A DNA stretch of 64,000 bases from Ailurus styani (GCA_002007465.1 LNAC01000766.1:351842-415841); one strand, 5' to 3'. Positions 1 through 11,110 are shown, counted from the stretch's first letter. A program made the numbers and translations. The notes: a model not told the origin generated them from the letters alone.

Positions 1-591
1 GTTTCTTTTGACGTCTGCATAGTATTCCATTGTATGTGTATACCACATCTTCTTTATCCATTCATCTGTTGATGGACATCTAGGTTCTTTCCATAGTTTG
101 GCTATTGTGGACATTGCTGCTATAAACATTCGGGTGCACGTGCCCCTGAGGAACACTACCTTTGTATCTTTAGGATAAATACCCAGTAGTGCGATTGCTG
201 GGTCGTAGGGTAGCTCCATTTTCAACTTTTTGAGGAACTGCCATACTGTTTTCTAGAGAGGCTTCACCAGCTTGGATTCCCACCAACAGTGTAGGACGGT
301 TCCCCTTTCTCCGCATCCTTGCCGACATCTGTTGTTTCCTGACCTGTTAATTTTAGCCATTCTGACTGGTGTGAGGTGGTATCTTACTGTGGTTTTGATT
401 TGTATTTCCCTGATGCCGAGTGATGTTGAGCCCTTTCTCATGTGTCTGTTGGCCATTTGGATGTCTTCTTTGGAGAAATGTCTGTTCATGTCTTCTGCCC
501 ATTTCTTGACTGGGTTATTTGTTCTATGGGTATTGAGTTTGACAAGTTCTTTATAAATTTTGGATACAAGCCCTTTATCTGATATGTCATT
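1..591 (-). mobile_element. LINE-1 ORF2 C-terminal fragment, 5'-truncated, young-looking
   Basis: Read on the minus strand, one frame runs from about 588 to 1 and matches the C-terminal part of L1 ORF2 protein (endonuclease/reverse transcriptase). Recognisable blocks are [30 protein letters not shown], a Cys/His-rich [19 protein letters not shown] block, and YDPAIALLGIYP followed by the MWYTHTMEYY-like end. The frame is broken once, by a TAG at 253-255 where the family normally has Trp (TGG), so the copy is dead but little decayed. Homology stops abruptly near 591, as expected for a 5'-truncated insertion. The 3' end lies left of the window, so target duplications cannot be tested. Confidence 0.95.
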
Positions 592-1010
592 TCATTGTGC
601 GTTACTCTTAATCAAACTCTAGATTTCACCAGTTTTTCCACTGATGGCCTTTTTTTTTCTGTTCCAAGATCCAATCCAGGATACCACATTGTATTTACTT
701 GTCACATTTTCTTGTTCTCCTCTGATCTATTACAGTTCCTCAGTCCCTCCCTATTTTTCATGTCCTTAACAGTTTTGTAAGTGCTGGTCAGAGATTTTTG
801 TGGATTGTTGTTCTGTTTGTGTTTGTCTGATGTTTTCCTCATTAATAGATTTTTTTTTTTTTGGCGAAAATACCACAGAGATGGAGGGCTCTTCTTACCA
901 CATCATATTTGGGGGTACATGATATCAACATGATGTTAATGGTGATTTTCGTTTTGATCATGTGGTTAAGGTTCCATACCCTAATCATTTATTAAATTAT
1001 TAAATGAAAA
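592..1010 (-). mobile_element. Ancient L1M-type 3' UTR fragment
   Basis: This is a clearly diverged reverse-complement copy of the sequence at 35.88-36.24 kb. Both share the GTGGTATCCTGGAT...GATC.TGGAACA block and the CATCAGACAAA region. The family resembles old mammalian L1 (L1M) 3' untranslated sequence. The younger L1 to the left appears to have inserted into or next to it. The subfamily name is not certain. Confidence 0.7.
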
Positions 1011-1844
1011 TTTTACTTCCACTCTCCTTCACACAACTCCAGAACACCATCTATTCAATAGTTTCATCGATCTCCTTTAAGATATTAAGGACTTCAATTT
1101 TCTCCCTCAGGAGCTAGGCATAGATATTTTAATTATTCAGAGTTTTAACTCCATATCTAGAGAAAGATAGGCACCTCCATGCCTGGCATGGTGTGGTGAT
1201 GTGAGGAACGTACCAAATGCAACTCCAGGAAGGCCTTATTTTTTAATAACCATCGGCTCATGGTAATAAAATTCATCTGAGGAGTTTTCAGACATTATAA
1301 ATTGTAAAATTAAGAGAATATATTGAAAAGTTTAAAGCGGATCATAGATTCACCACAGAGCTTGCTTAACTGGCATCTGCCAAGATTTGGTTTGATCCTA
1401 ATGAAACCCCAGGTTCCAATGCATTTTTCTCTAAAGGATATTTCAGTGACAACAGGAAAGTGAGGCTCTTACTTTTTCTTGACCCATCAAGTTCAATTTG
1501 GGCATACATGATTTACTGCTAGCAATGTCTTTTTTCTTCCTTTAAAATAAAAAGAAAATGGGACATTTCAAATACATGACTACAGTTAGTTCATCAACTT
1601 AAAAATCCTAGAAAGTGGGAAAGTAATGTCAGTTACCCGTATTCACCCACATTAAAAGCATAATAATAAACAAGTACAATAAAAAGAAGCAACTTTGCTA
1701 GTGGAGTGGAAAATCAGATACTGTTTGGGATCATAATGTTTGCATTAAACCTGCTTGCTTTTGTGGGTTTAAAAACGGTACTCTGTAATAACAAACCATA
1801 GATTTTATTGGAACTCCAAAGATGAAAGAACACTTTTACATTTG
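1011..1844. other. Unique AT-rich sequence, nothing recognised
   Basis: No open frame of interest, no recognisable repeat and no CpG enrichment seen. Confidence 0.5.
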
Positions 1845-2180
1845 TTGCTGCATTTTATCCTCCCACATGCCTTGTGAGGTATGGGCTCTTTTTCTTTCTT
1901 TTTTAAAGTTTTCATTTACTTATTTGAGACAGAGAGAAAGAGAGAGAGCATGGGGGGGGCAACAAATATATAGAGAGAAACAGGCTCCCAACTCTGCAAG
2001 GAGCATGAGGCAGGGGCTCAATTCCACTACCTGGGGATCATGACCTGAGCTGAAGGCAGAAGCTTAACTAACTGAGCCACCCTGTCACTCCAAGGCATGG
2101 GCTGTTATACATGCTTTATAAATAAACTGAGGCTCAGAGAACTTAAGAATGGTATCCAAGTTCACATATATTACACGTGA
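1845..2180 (+). mobile_element. MIR, split by a later SINE
   Basis: The left part (about 1845-1887) carries the MIR core TTTATCCTCCCACATGCC.TGTGAGGTA. The right part (about 2097-2180) continues with AAACTGAGGCTCAGAGAACTTAAG and the CCAAGTTCACA end. The two halves join cleanly if the SINE and one target duplication are removed. Confidence 0.75.
1888..2092 (-). mobile_element. Carnivore tRNA-Lys SINE (SINEC), inserted in MIR
   Basis: On the minus strand the copy has the tRNA-derived head (GTGGCTCAGTTAGTTAAGCTTCTG-like), then CAGGTCATGATCCC, and a purine/pyrimidine-rich body running to the A-rich tail (T-rich on plus). Imperfect target duplications AGGTATGGGCT (1877-1887) and AGGCATGGGCT (2093-2103) flank it. 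It is moderately diverged. Confidence 0.93.
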
Positions 2181-2337
2181 TGCCCATACTAGATCAATAA
2201 ATTACCTTTCTTCCCATCTAAGATGATACTGTGTTTTTGCTTTCATAAATATGATTTGTCCCCCCCAAAGAAAAAACAATTAACTCCCTAATTACAACAA
2301 AAAGATACCTACTGAAGGGGAAATGTGCATCAGAGAT

Positions 2338-2490
2338 TAAATAATAATAATATCTGCTATTTATTTAGCACTTACTGTGTCCCAGACTCTACAGTTAATT
2401 CTTAAACCACCCAGTAACTTAGACATTATTTTTTCCTTATTAATGAGAAGAAATTGAAGTTCAGGTAGGTTCAGTTAATGTAAATGACGC
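2338..2490 (+). mobile_element. MIR fragment
   Basis: TATTTATTTAGCACTTACTGTGTCCCAGACTCT, followed by ACCACCCAGTAACTTAGACATTATT and AATTGAAGTTCAGGTAGGTT, follows the order of the MIR core. Confidence 0.8.
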
Positions 2491-2672
2491 TAACTGCTAG
2501 TGGTTAGTGGTTAGTGGTTTAAGACAATAAAAGTTCACTTCCTGCTCTAGCAGAACCCAAAACAAGCATTCCTGGCTAGTGAATGGCCTTTTGTGTTGTC
2601 AGTCAGGGCCCAGGGCTCTGCTACCCTTTAGAGATATACAGTCTTCTGTTGAATATTTTTAAGTTCCTGTTA

Positions 2673-2806
2673 GAATTACTATTCATACAATTAACAAAGG
2701 CTTTATATGTAACCACAAATTAGATTTCAGTCTGACTCCTTCTGAGTTGTATCACTTTCAGATTGATGTTCAAGTTAATGCAAACTTCCTGGGCATAAGA
2801 AGTTTT
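2673..2806. repeat. Unclassified diverged direct repeat, copy A
   Basis: About 130 bp here align with 3837-3970 over their full length. Shared stretches are ATACAATTAACAAAG.CTTTATA.GTAA, TCTGAGTT and CAGATTGATGTTCAA...AATGCAA. I do not recognise the family. It could be an uncatalogued interspersed repeat or an old local duplication. Confidence 0.75.
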
Positions 2807-5040
2807 AATGGCCCAAACCTGGATGTGCCATATATTAGTTCAGTCTGCTGTATATTTGCCAGAGCTTAGTTATAAGGACACTCTTTGCTGTTAGAGAGGC
2901 TGGTAGACATAATTAACATGTGTGCTCAGCAGGGAGAGGAAATGGTCCAAACAGTTTTTAAAAGAAATTTAGTTTTATTATTTTCAGGGATAGTTCACAT
3001 TTTCTGTGAAATATCAATTATGTATATAAATAATGGCACTTCAAATGTAAGAAGCCATATTTGGCTGACTCACTAAGCCATACCCACCTTTATCCCCATG
3101 TACCTTCTCTAGTCTCCACATTGTCCCTTACCCATGATTATATCCGGGACTCGCATATTTATAAGTGATGTACACTCATGAACACATCCTCGGTACCTCC
3201 AAATGGTAGCCACCTTGTTCTCTCCAGAATCACCAATGATGTGAAATCATGGGTAGTTCATGAAGAAGGAAGAATTTTCACCTTACCATTCCTTCCATTA
3301 GGTGGAATGAACATTACATTAGGTGTAATGAACCATCTAAGGAGATCAAAGCCAGATGCCTCATGGAGTTGTTACTACTATTAGCTCTTTCAAGTTCCTT
3401 CTACCATCCTGCCCTCCTCAGTTTTTAGATAATATCCATTAGGCTGCCAGAGAAGTAGATTCTTAAAGACACATTGTCTCTGTCCTCTCCATCACCCACT
3501 GTTCCATTGTGGATCCTGTCTAACTAAGATTCCCCAATGAGTCAAGCAAGAAAAATGAATTGGTAGGCCCTCCCCAACAGCTCATGTATCCCACAGTTCC
3601 CAGTCCAATTAGTGGACTTTGGTTAGCATTAAGCTGGGTTCCCCACTATCCAAGGGCACATCATACTAGAATCCAGATAAACAAGTGTTCTTAAGAGACT
3701 TATTTTGATAAACTAATAGGAATAGCTTGTTTGAAAAAGAGGGAATGCTTTTTAATTGGTATATCAATCATGTGAAATTGGAATCCTGAATTACTTAAAA
3801 CTATCTTCTTATAAGCATTTTGTGCATTCTCCCTGAAATTCTGTTTATACAATTAACAAAGTCTTTATAGGTAATTCAAAAATAGGTTTCACTGTGGCTC
3901 TCTCTGAGTTACATCAATTTCCAGATTGATGTTCAACATAATGCAAGTTCTCTGGATAGCTTATATTTCAGTTTTCATATATATGAATACAGAAGTATAT
4001 ATAATTACATATAAAAATACTCACCAGGAGTCATGAGGCACTACACAGAGGTGGGAAATCCAAGTCTTAGGTTCCCCATAGACTCACTGTCTATGCCAAT
4101 GCATTAGATGAATAGAGCTTCAATTGGCTAATCTATTAATTCCAGCCATTTAATGATCAATGAGGACTGCTGAATGAATGAGTGATCTATTATGGTGATC
4201 AATATTCATCATGAAGATAGCTGAAATGGACACCAGCCACATATTGATGTGGCCTAAATCAGAGAGGTATATTGAAAACCCATGCAAGCTGAGTCCTGGG
4301 CAGGTAACATTTCTCCCTTTTAGACGTAATTGTGGAGTCTCCCTCCCAACCTGATATATATCCTGCTGTGTAAGGACCCAACCTGGACCTGTCCTCTTAA
4401 ATCCTAGATCATTTTAGCCCCCACTTCCCATTCAGTAAAATGTTCTTTCCCCAACATTTTAGGGCCTACATCTGACTTCCAAGATAAGTTTCCTGATCTA
4501 CTGATGTATTTTCTTTATTGTTTTGAGTATTGTTTTCATCAAATGTTTTATACCTATCTCGCCTTAATTCAAAAAAGGGTTTGATGATTGCGGATATACA
4601 TCTCATTTAGTAGATGATGTCTCAAACTGAAGGAGTCAGAGTCTGCCACATCTCAGTTGTAGGGGAGATGATAGATTTGGGTAGGTGGTCCCCATTGCTG
4701 CAGCCAAATCATCACATTGCAGGTGCCATCTATCAGCAGAGAGACCTAGCTCTGATCCAAAGTTTACAAGTTGCTTCGCACCCTCACCCCAACTTGAGAA
4801 GACTAGACTTGACGATACTTAGATCTACATCCTGGGGAGATGACAGAAAATACCTGGGAATATACTGAGTTTCTTGGAAGCGAAGAACTAGCTCAGAGCC
4901 ATTAATATGTCATCTTGGCCCTAAGAGAGGACCATTGTGGGTCTTCTTGTAACTGCCACCTCTATAGAAAACTCAGTTTCTCTTAATAAAAGGTTAAGAA
5001 TTCAGGAGTGCCAGAGTCCCTGGATTAAGCCTCAACCCAA
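2807..5040. other. No recognised repeat except copy B; unclassified
   Basis: Mixed-composition DNA with short open frames only (longest about 84 codons). The 4.3-5.0 kb part ends in an AATAAAAGG-like stretch near 4985 and could be a decayed LTR, but I see no matching ends. No coding evidence. Confidence 0.4.
3837..3970. repeat. Unclassified diverged direct repeat, copy B
   Basis: Same orientation as copy A at 2673-2806, about 1.16 kb downstream. Differences are mostly substitutions with a few small indels, so the duplication or the two insertions are old. Confidence 0.75.
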
Positions 5041-5192
5041 ACTGACACGGAAATTATGAAAAGCCAGGTAATTGTGAAATACAGGGTACCTGAGAAATTC
5101 GTTCCTCCTTTTTTCCATAGAGCCAACACAGTTTTGTCCCTCACTTCTGAAACACTCATATTCCGAGTGGCCTTAGCATCTATGGCAGAGCT

Positions 5193-5249
5193 AAAAAACC
5201 CCAAAAAACAAAACCAAAAAAACCCCCAAAAAACCACAAAAAACAACTA
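5193..5249. repeat. A/C-only low-complexity tract
   Basis: About 55 bp of almost only A and C (runs of 4-7 A and up to 5 C). The minus strand is G/T-only. It opens a frame on both strands, which explains the apparent short ORFs here. Confidence 0.85.
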
Positions 5250-6075
5250 GAGGGGCAGGAGGTGGGATTTCCAGCAGCAGGGCTGGGTTTGCAAAAGCCA
5301 GGTAAGAAGGTGGAGGAGGTTGGCCTCATGAAAAGAAATGGCGACTGTGGCAAATCCCCCCAGCTAACTTGGCCGGCAACCTGAAAGGGGTGGGGGGCTC
5401 GCCCCCGGAGGCTCCATGATTGTCCTGCGCCCCGGTGGGGGGTGGGGGACGGAGTACAGCTCTCCCTCTTCTGCTCGTGCCTTCAGAGTCCCTCTCTTGG
5501 CAGACGAGATCTCTGACAAGAAGAGGCCACTCGGGGTTTTGCAGCCCACAGAAGGGCAGAGGCTGGCTAGTCAAGCATGTTCTTAAACTAGTTGCCATGG
5601 AGATATGTTTTAAAGATAGCTAAGACTACCAGGGGAATCTGACTGGCAGCGATGGCAAATCGGGCTTTCATTTAACCGCCTAACACAGTCTGTCGAGCAA
5701 TTTCAGAACAAGCCTACGTGGAACACGGAGGTTTCACGGTTGTGGCTGGGTTTGCTCTGGAGGGTGGAGCAAGCCGTCTGTGTGAGGAGCGGCCGTCAAT
5801 TTCCGGTTATCCTGGGTGCGACGATGATGCCGGAGGGTTCCCTGTGCCCTTGCTTCTCCTCCTCTTCCTCCCGGGCGCTGTGCTGTGGCCACTGCATCAC
5901 GTATTAGCGCTTCGGCCAGAGAGTGGAGAGGATGTATATTCCAATCAGCCTCTTAGCGGCTCTCATAAGAGATCTGCTGAGGGAAGAAAACGAAAATCAT
6001 TGGCTGAAGTGAGGTTTGCAGATGATCTATGGATATCACCTGTGATTTCTGTGCGAGCAAGCTGATCACTTGGCA
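5250..6075. other. CpG-rich unique block, candidate regulatory element
   Basis: GC- and CpG-rich compared with the AT-rich surroundings; by my count about 18 CpGs in 5698-5990. No transposon is recognised in it. It contains a near-palindromic RFX/X-box-like motif GTTGCCATGGAGAT at 5591-5604 (11 of 14 positions of GTTGCCATGGCAAC) and a good 5' splice-site sequence, CAG/GTAAGA, at 5299-5307. A 115-codon frame at 5718-6065 starts with GTG and resembles nothing I know. It could be an enhancer, the promoter or first exon of a noncoding RNA, or just a conserved GC-rich segment. Confidence 0.4.
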
Positions 6076-6829
6076 TTGGCTGCATGTGGCTTAGTTAGAA
6101 CCAGCAGCTTTGATGAAAACACCTTTGTGAATATGCATGTCAGTTTCTGTCTATACTGTAATAAGTGAATAACGGGCTGGAAACCCTGATATTTAAAGTA
6201 AATCTGGGCAGAAAGGCCAGACATTCAGGCCTTAGAATGTTTGTTGTGACATAGATCATCAGTCTGACTATATAGATTGTTGAAACTTACTTAATTGCCT
6301 GTTTATTAACAAAGCCATGCATAAATAGATTTAACAAACAAATAAGAAACCAGAAGGGGGAAACTTCTGAGATTCTGCTACAAGATATATATTGTCATAT
6401 ATACGTTATAGTCTATGTAATCTATGTATGGGCACATACATGTGTATAGGTAGGAGGACTTTTTTATTACTTTGCTTATTGTCTCTCATCAGTAAAATGC
6501 AGATTATCTTTCTGTAACACAGTATTATAACAATGCAAATGAGTTAATATCTGCAGAGTACTTGGAAAATGGACATCTTCCTTTGATGCTGTTATTTCTA
6601 CTCCTCCCCTTCCTTTTGAGAGTAATCGTGGCTAATGTATCTCTTGAGAAGCAGACATCTGTACCCAACATGCTGTGCACTCTGATGATTCATTTTTCCA
6701 ATGGGAATGATTCTCATTCCTTTCTTTTCTGGATAAAATACAAATTAGAGACCTCGGGGGAGATTCCTTACTTCAATTAAGAATCACCTGAATAGGGTAT
6801 CCTTCAGCTATTCCTTTAGAGAAACTTTT
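6076..6829. other. AT-rich unique sequence, nothing recognised
   Basis: No repeat family or coding signal seen. One frame at 6562-6780 (72 codons) resembles nothing I know. Confidence 0.45.
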
Positions 6830-6965
6830 TGAATAATTTATTTAAATACATTAAAATGAAATAACGCTTAAAATTCCATTCTTCTGTCGAACTGGCCACA
6901 CTTCAAGTGCTCAAAGGCCAGATGTGGCTGGTGGTACCATATATGGGACAGTACCGCTTTATATG
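6830..6965. mobile_element. hAT-type MER DNA transposon fragment
   Basis: CTGGCCACACTTCAAGTGCTCAAAGGCCAGATGTGG, followed by CTGGTGGTACCATATATGGGACAG, follows the end of a nonautonomous hAT-Charlie-type element (..CACATTTCAAGTGCTCAATAGCC.. / ..CTAGTGGCTACCATATTGGACAG..). I think it is MER3-like; the exact family is uncertain. Confidence 0.65.
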
Positions 6966-7164
6966 TCCTTAACAAGCAATTTAAGAGATTTTTAAAAATA
7001 TAATAGGATACAAAAACTTTATTGATAGGGTTTAAGATTCTGCTTTGCAACTAATTTTTAGGAAATCACTTTGTTGAGTGTGGGTTCAGTGGACAGGATA
7101 GGCACAGTTATCTGAAAAGGCTATTAAAACACTCCTCCCTTTTCCAACCACATACCTGAGTGAG

Positions 7165-7265
7165 GCTGGGACTTTTTCTTTTTTTTTTAATTGTTTTTAT
7201 TGTGATAAAATACACATAAAGTTTACCATCTCAGCCACTGTCAAGTGTACAAGTTCAGTGTTACT
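7165..7265 (-). mobile_element. L1M 3' UTR fragment
   Basis: TTTTTATTGTGATAAAATACACATAAAGTTTACCATCTC, then AAGTGTACAAGTTCAGTG, is the antisense form of a common old L1 3' UTR block, also seen in the L1M at 62.87 kb. Confidence 0.55.
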
Positions 7266-7399
7266 AGAAGTAGTATTTAAAGTTGGTCTTTGCCGAGGTT
7301 CTGACAATCAAGGATCAGTGAATGGCAGGGTAGCCCTTTGTAGTTCTGCTGCCTGGCCCAGCAATGCCTTTTCGTTTCTTGCTCTGGGGAAGCCCCACC

Positions 7400-7432
7400 T
7401 CCACCTCCACCCCCACCCCCTGCATGTGCGCG

Positions 7433-7498
<66 letters not shown>
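7400..7498. repeat. Compound microsatellite (CCACCT)n-(CG)n-(CA)n
   Basis: Short CCACCT/CCACCC units, then alternating CG at about 7427-7441, then (CA)29 to 7498. The alternating purine-pyrimidine run is about 70 bp. All CVCV-type frames here are artefacts of the repeat. Confidence 0.98.
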
Positions 7499-7502
<4 letters not shown>

Positions 7503-8345
7503 GCTTACATGCAGCCACAGAGCCCCCAGCAGCTGTTTACTGATCTTCTATTAAAAAGCAGTTCTACCAAATCTAGTTATAGAGAAAACCTGACTCCTAA
7601 AAGTTCATTTAAAGTACCCTAGATGTATGACGGTTTATCAGAATTCTCATGTTGTGCTCAGATAAAGCATACCTTTTTATTGAATATAATTTGGTTCATA
7701 AGCTTATTCTGGAAAATTTTAGAGAAATATATAATCAAAATATTGAAATGATGGAATAAACTACCGATAAAGTCCTTTTTTAAAAATCAGTGCAAATGAC
7801 AGTTACTTCAATAAAAAGCATTAAGCTTTACTCATCTAGATTTTGAAGGACCTGCCTGTTCATCTGCAAAGAAATGCATGGATAAGCATTCATATAAAAC
7901 ATTTAAATCGTCAATACATTCTTGTTTATGACATTTCGAATCCATATAACTCATGTACCTGAAATAAACATCCTTCAAAAGAAGAGCAAATAAAACTCAT
8001 GCAGGAAGACAAGAAAGTTTTCACGGTTTGCATCTTTCCTTCACAGGGCCCTCCTTCTCCTTCTCTGATCTGTGCTTTGTCTCCTTCCACTGTCAGATGT
8101 TTTCCAAAGGTAGCAAATAGAGGTGTGGGCACAGCTAATGGTGAAAATGGAGGTCTGGATTCTCTGCATTGACCGGCAGAAATAACCTACCGTGATTTAG
8201 GTTATGGCTGCGTCTTGGGAGCTTCCCAGGACTTGCTGCTACTGCCTGTGTGAAGATCCAGATCCAAGCCATGTTCTCTATGACTCGTCAGCACTGAGAT
8301 CTGAGGGTGTTTGGACCCCAGAATGAGACATATGCCACATATGCC
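7499..8345. other. Unique sequence, nothing recognised
   Basis: No repeat or coding signal that I can support. Confidence 0.45.
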
Positions 8346-8485
8346 TCTTCATTCTCTCCATTTCACAGATGGCAAAATTGAGATTCAGGGGTCCTTATTC
8401 ACAGACACACCACGCATAAGCAAGATTTAACTGCAGATTTTTCTGACTCAAAGGGCATGTCTACTGACCATCCTGATTCTCACTC
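8346..8485 (+). mobile_element. MIR fragment
   Basis: CCATTTCACAGATGGCAAAATTGAGATTCAGGGG, followed by GCAAGATTTAACTGCAGATTTTTCTGACTC, follows the 3' half of the MIR core. Confidence 0.55.
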
Positions 8486-9529
8486 TGCTGGTGCTAGAAT
8501 TACTGCTACTTATTATGTAAAGGCCTGCCTGTTCCTCTTCCTCTATATTCTTATAGGGATTATTCATCCATAAAGAAACATATAGCTTATTTTGGGATTC
8601 TTTGCCCTCCAAACTACACCATAAGATAACCGAAGATGCCTTTGGTTGCCTTAGTCTTTGATAGACTTACTGTGAGCCATGGGGTGGGGGGCGCCAGGAG
8701 TCTGCTTTCTGTAGGTGACAAGGTCAGCTGCCACAAGAACCAGTGGTGGAAACATCCATTTTAAAAGTTTGGGGAAATCAGGGAAGTCATTAATTAAATC
8801 TCCACAGCAGATAAAATAACTTCAGTCCTCTTGAGAATGAATCTTTGCTCTCCTTTAAGTTCATTAAACTATTTAAAATTTCAACAGACACTACTTTAAG
8901 AATCACATTTTCAACCTGTCTGCAAAGATTTAACAGCTTCACTATTTTATTGACACAAGTTTCAGCATTCCAAGATGTGTAACTCTTGATATTTCTGCAT
9001 TAATCAGTATGATGAAGAATGCTATAGATTCAGTCTTGATTATGACTTGACAATTTCCTTGGTTTCTTTACAACTATATTGCCTATTTTTGGAGGTCTAT
9101 TTACCTACATAGAGATATATGTTTTTGATAAAGAAAAAATACATACTAAAATGTATTACAGCAGGGAGAAAAAATGATCAGATTGCTTAAATTTAGTTCT
9201 TTTTACTACAATTTGTGTGATGAGTTAATTATTGTTTGTTTAAATAGGGTCATATGCCTGGCATTGATGTCTCAGGCACATGGAAGTGTTAAGTAAGCTT
9301 GGCTTTCTGGTATTAAAATTCGTAATTTTACAAGTCATATACATTTTCTGGGGGAAAAAAAACTATTTGCATTTATCACTAGACTATTAAAATAATTAGC
9401 TCTGGATAAAGACATTCAACCAGAAGCAGAATGAATGTTGTTGCTAAACTTTTATACTTGTTACAAATATTAGCATCTGGTCTTGACTTATTGGAGATAC
9501 AATTTATTTTTATGCTTCATTCCATATAA
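8486..9529. other. AT-rich unique sequence, nothing recognised
   Basis: No repeat family or coding signal seen. Confidence 0.45.
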
Positions 9530-9585
9530 CTTATTAAAATATTTATTGAGCACCTACTTTGTGCTTGGCACTGTTCCATGGTGGT
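9530..9585 (+). mobile_element. Short MIR fragment
   Basis: ATATTTATTGAGCACCTACTTTGTGCTTGGCACTGTTCCATG is the standard MIR core start; homology fades after it. Confidence 0.6.
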
Positions 9586-9949
9586 TAATTGAAGGACTAT
9601 TAATTCTTTTCTGAAGGGGCCAAAAACTCACATAAGAATATAACAGTTGCTTGGTTAATGTCATTTGAAACTGAACACTAAGATAATAGGCAAACCTCCA
9701 AGTGAATGATACCAAAAGCTAAAGTTACTCCTACCTCAAAAGAGTAACTCCTCTTATTTTGCTTAGCAAATAATAGTTCTTTGTTTTGTTAAGGTCTGCC
9801 CTGAGCCCTCTCCCCAGCTTTGATTTTACAGATGAGAACCTTTGCTTCTTGTGAGCCTTAAATTTCTGTAACGTCTGATTATGCTCCACTCCTGGCCAAC
9901 CTAAACTGAGAGGCTCCTGGATCTCACTATAATACAGCCTTGACCTCTC

Positions 9950-10425
9950 CATCCAGCAATCATGGATCTCCTCCATCTGACCCCAACATTCTTTCTAGCC
10001 TCTTCTTTCACTCGTTACCTTCCTGTACTTTATACTCTGGCCAATTTAGGCTACTTGGCTTCTCTCCAACCCCCAAACAGGTGCTGATCACTTGCTGAAA
10101 TTGTCCCTTCAACATCGAATGTTCTGTCTCCTCATCCTTGTCTGTAAAAATCCTATCCATCCTCTAAGAAAGACCCAGATCTTGCCCCCAGATTCATGCC
10201 CACAGTAATACCTGTTGGTCTGGGTTCTGATAGGGCTTAGTTTGTCTATTTTCATGTATTCCCTAGTCTCTAACATTTTACTATTTGAGTACTTGTCTTA
10301 ATTTTGTATTAAATTGTAAACTTTTAAGTGGGATAAATGCTTATATGTCATTCATCTCTGGATCCCCTGTTGAACTCTATACCAAAGTACTTGGTAGATA
10401 CTCAGTGAATGAATGAGTGAATGTA
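9950..10425 (+). mobile_element. L2 3' region
   Basis: A pyrimidine-rich stretch (CTCATCCTTGTCTGTAAAAATCCTATCCATCC) leads to a decayed version of the L2 end, ATCTCTGGATCCCCTG...TTGGTAGATACTCAGTGAATGAATGA. The left boundary is vague. Confidence 0.6.
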
Positions 10426-10954
10426 GAACCTTAACCTTGGCCCTTTGTTTATAGTTTGGAAATGACAGACATAGTATATATTCAAGTCCACCATCATGCC
10501 TTGCCTCCCTGCATCTGTGCAGAAATGTTCCCATACTGATTTTGAGGAGAGCAATGAACTATCTATGTTATCTCAGACAACAAATAATAGTGGCCAATTG
10601 TATGTCTTCCTGGGAGATCCCTATTTATGTCAACACCTCAAGGGATTTTGGCCTCTAAGTGTCACAGATGGAGCGACATGTCATCTTTGCACTAAGAAAC
10701 ATGGTGGTAGAGTGGTCAAGTGCAAGCAAAAGTGTGTCTTCCATCTTTCCTATTGGTATCTCTCTGATCCCTTTCAGGTTCTTACTTCTGAGGCTATGTC
10801 TAATTTATAACAAGGTGTTGGAAATAGAAATTAACTTAGTATACTACCCTTCCCAACAGTACTTGCAGTATTTAAAAAGGAGGTAAGGAGAAGACCTGGA
10901 AATCAGGGTCTCCCAGGATAGAATTTCAATTTCAGGATTCCTTGTGGACATGTC
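10426..10954. other. Unclassified; overlapping short frames, no known protein
   Basis: Frames of 104 (10496-10810, starts ATG) and 75 codons overlap. Neither resembles a known protein family, and no splice-site pattern brackets them. Confidence 0.4.
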
Positions 10955-11110
10955 AATATAATGTAGTGATTACATGCGACCTAGGAGAATACATACCAAG
11001 TCAGCTTCCTTATTTGTGAAATAGTGGCAATAGTAGTACCTCCTCAAGATTGTTCAGAGGATTAATTGAGATACTACTTCTGTCAGGAACTGGGAAGAGT
11101 CAGATTTTGC
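10955..11110 (+). mobile_element. MIR, left part
   Basis: CTTCCTTATTTGTGAAATAGTGGCAATAGTAGTACCTCCTCAAGATTGTTCAGAGGATTAATTGAGATAC matches the middle of MIR. It breaks off before the 3' end. Confidence 0.75.

Noticed and set aside
5718..6065. 115-codon frame in the CpG-rich block
   Set aside because: Starts at GTG, resembles no known protein, and GC-rich DNA naturally lacks stop codons.
7258..7554. Frames rich in His-Thr or Cys-Val
   Set aside because: Translation of the (CA)n repeat.
8675..8705. GGGGTGGGGGGCGCCAGGAG considered as a CTCF site
   Set aside because: Lacks the AG at the key core position of the CTCF motif.
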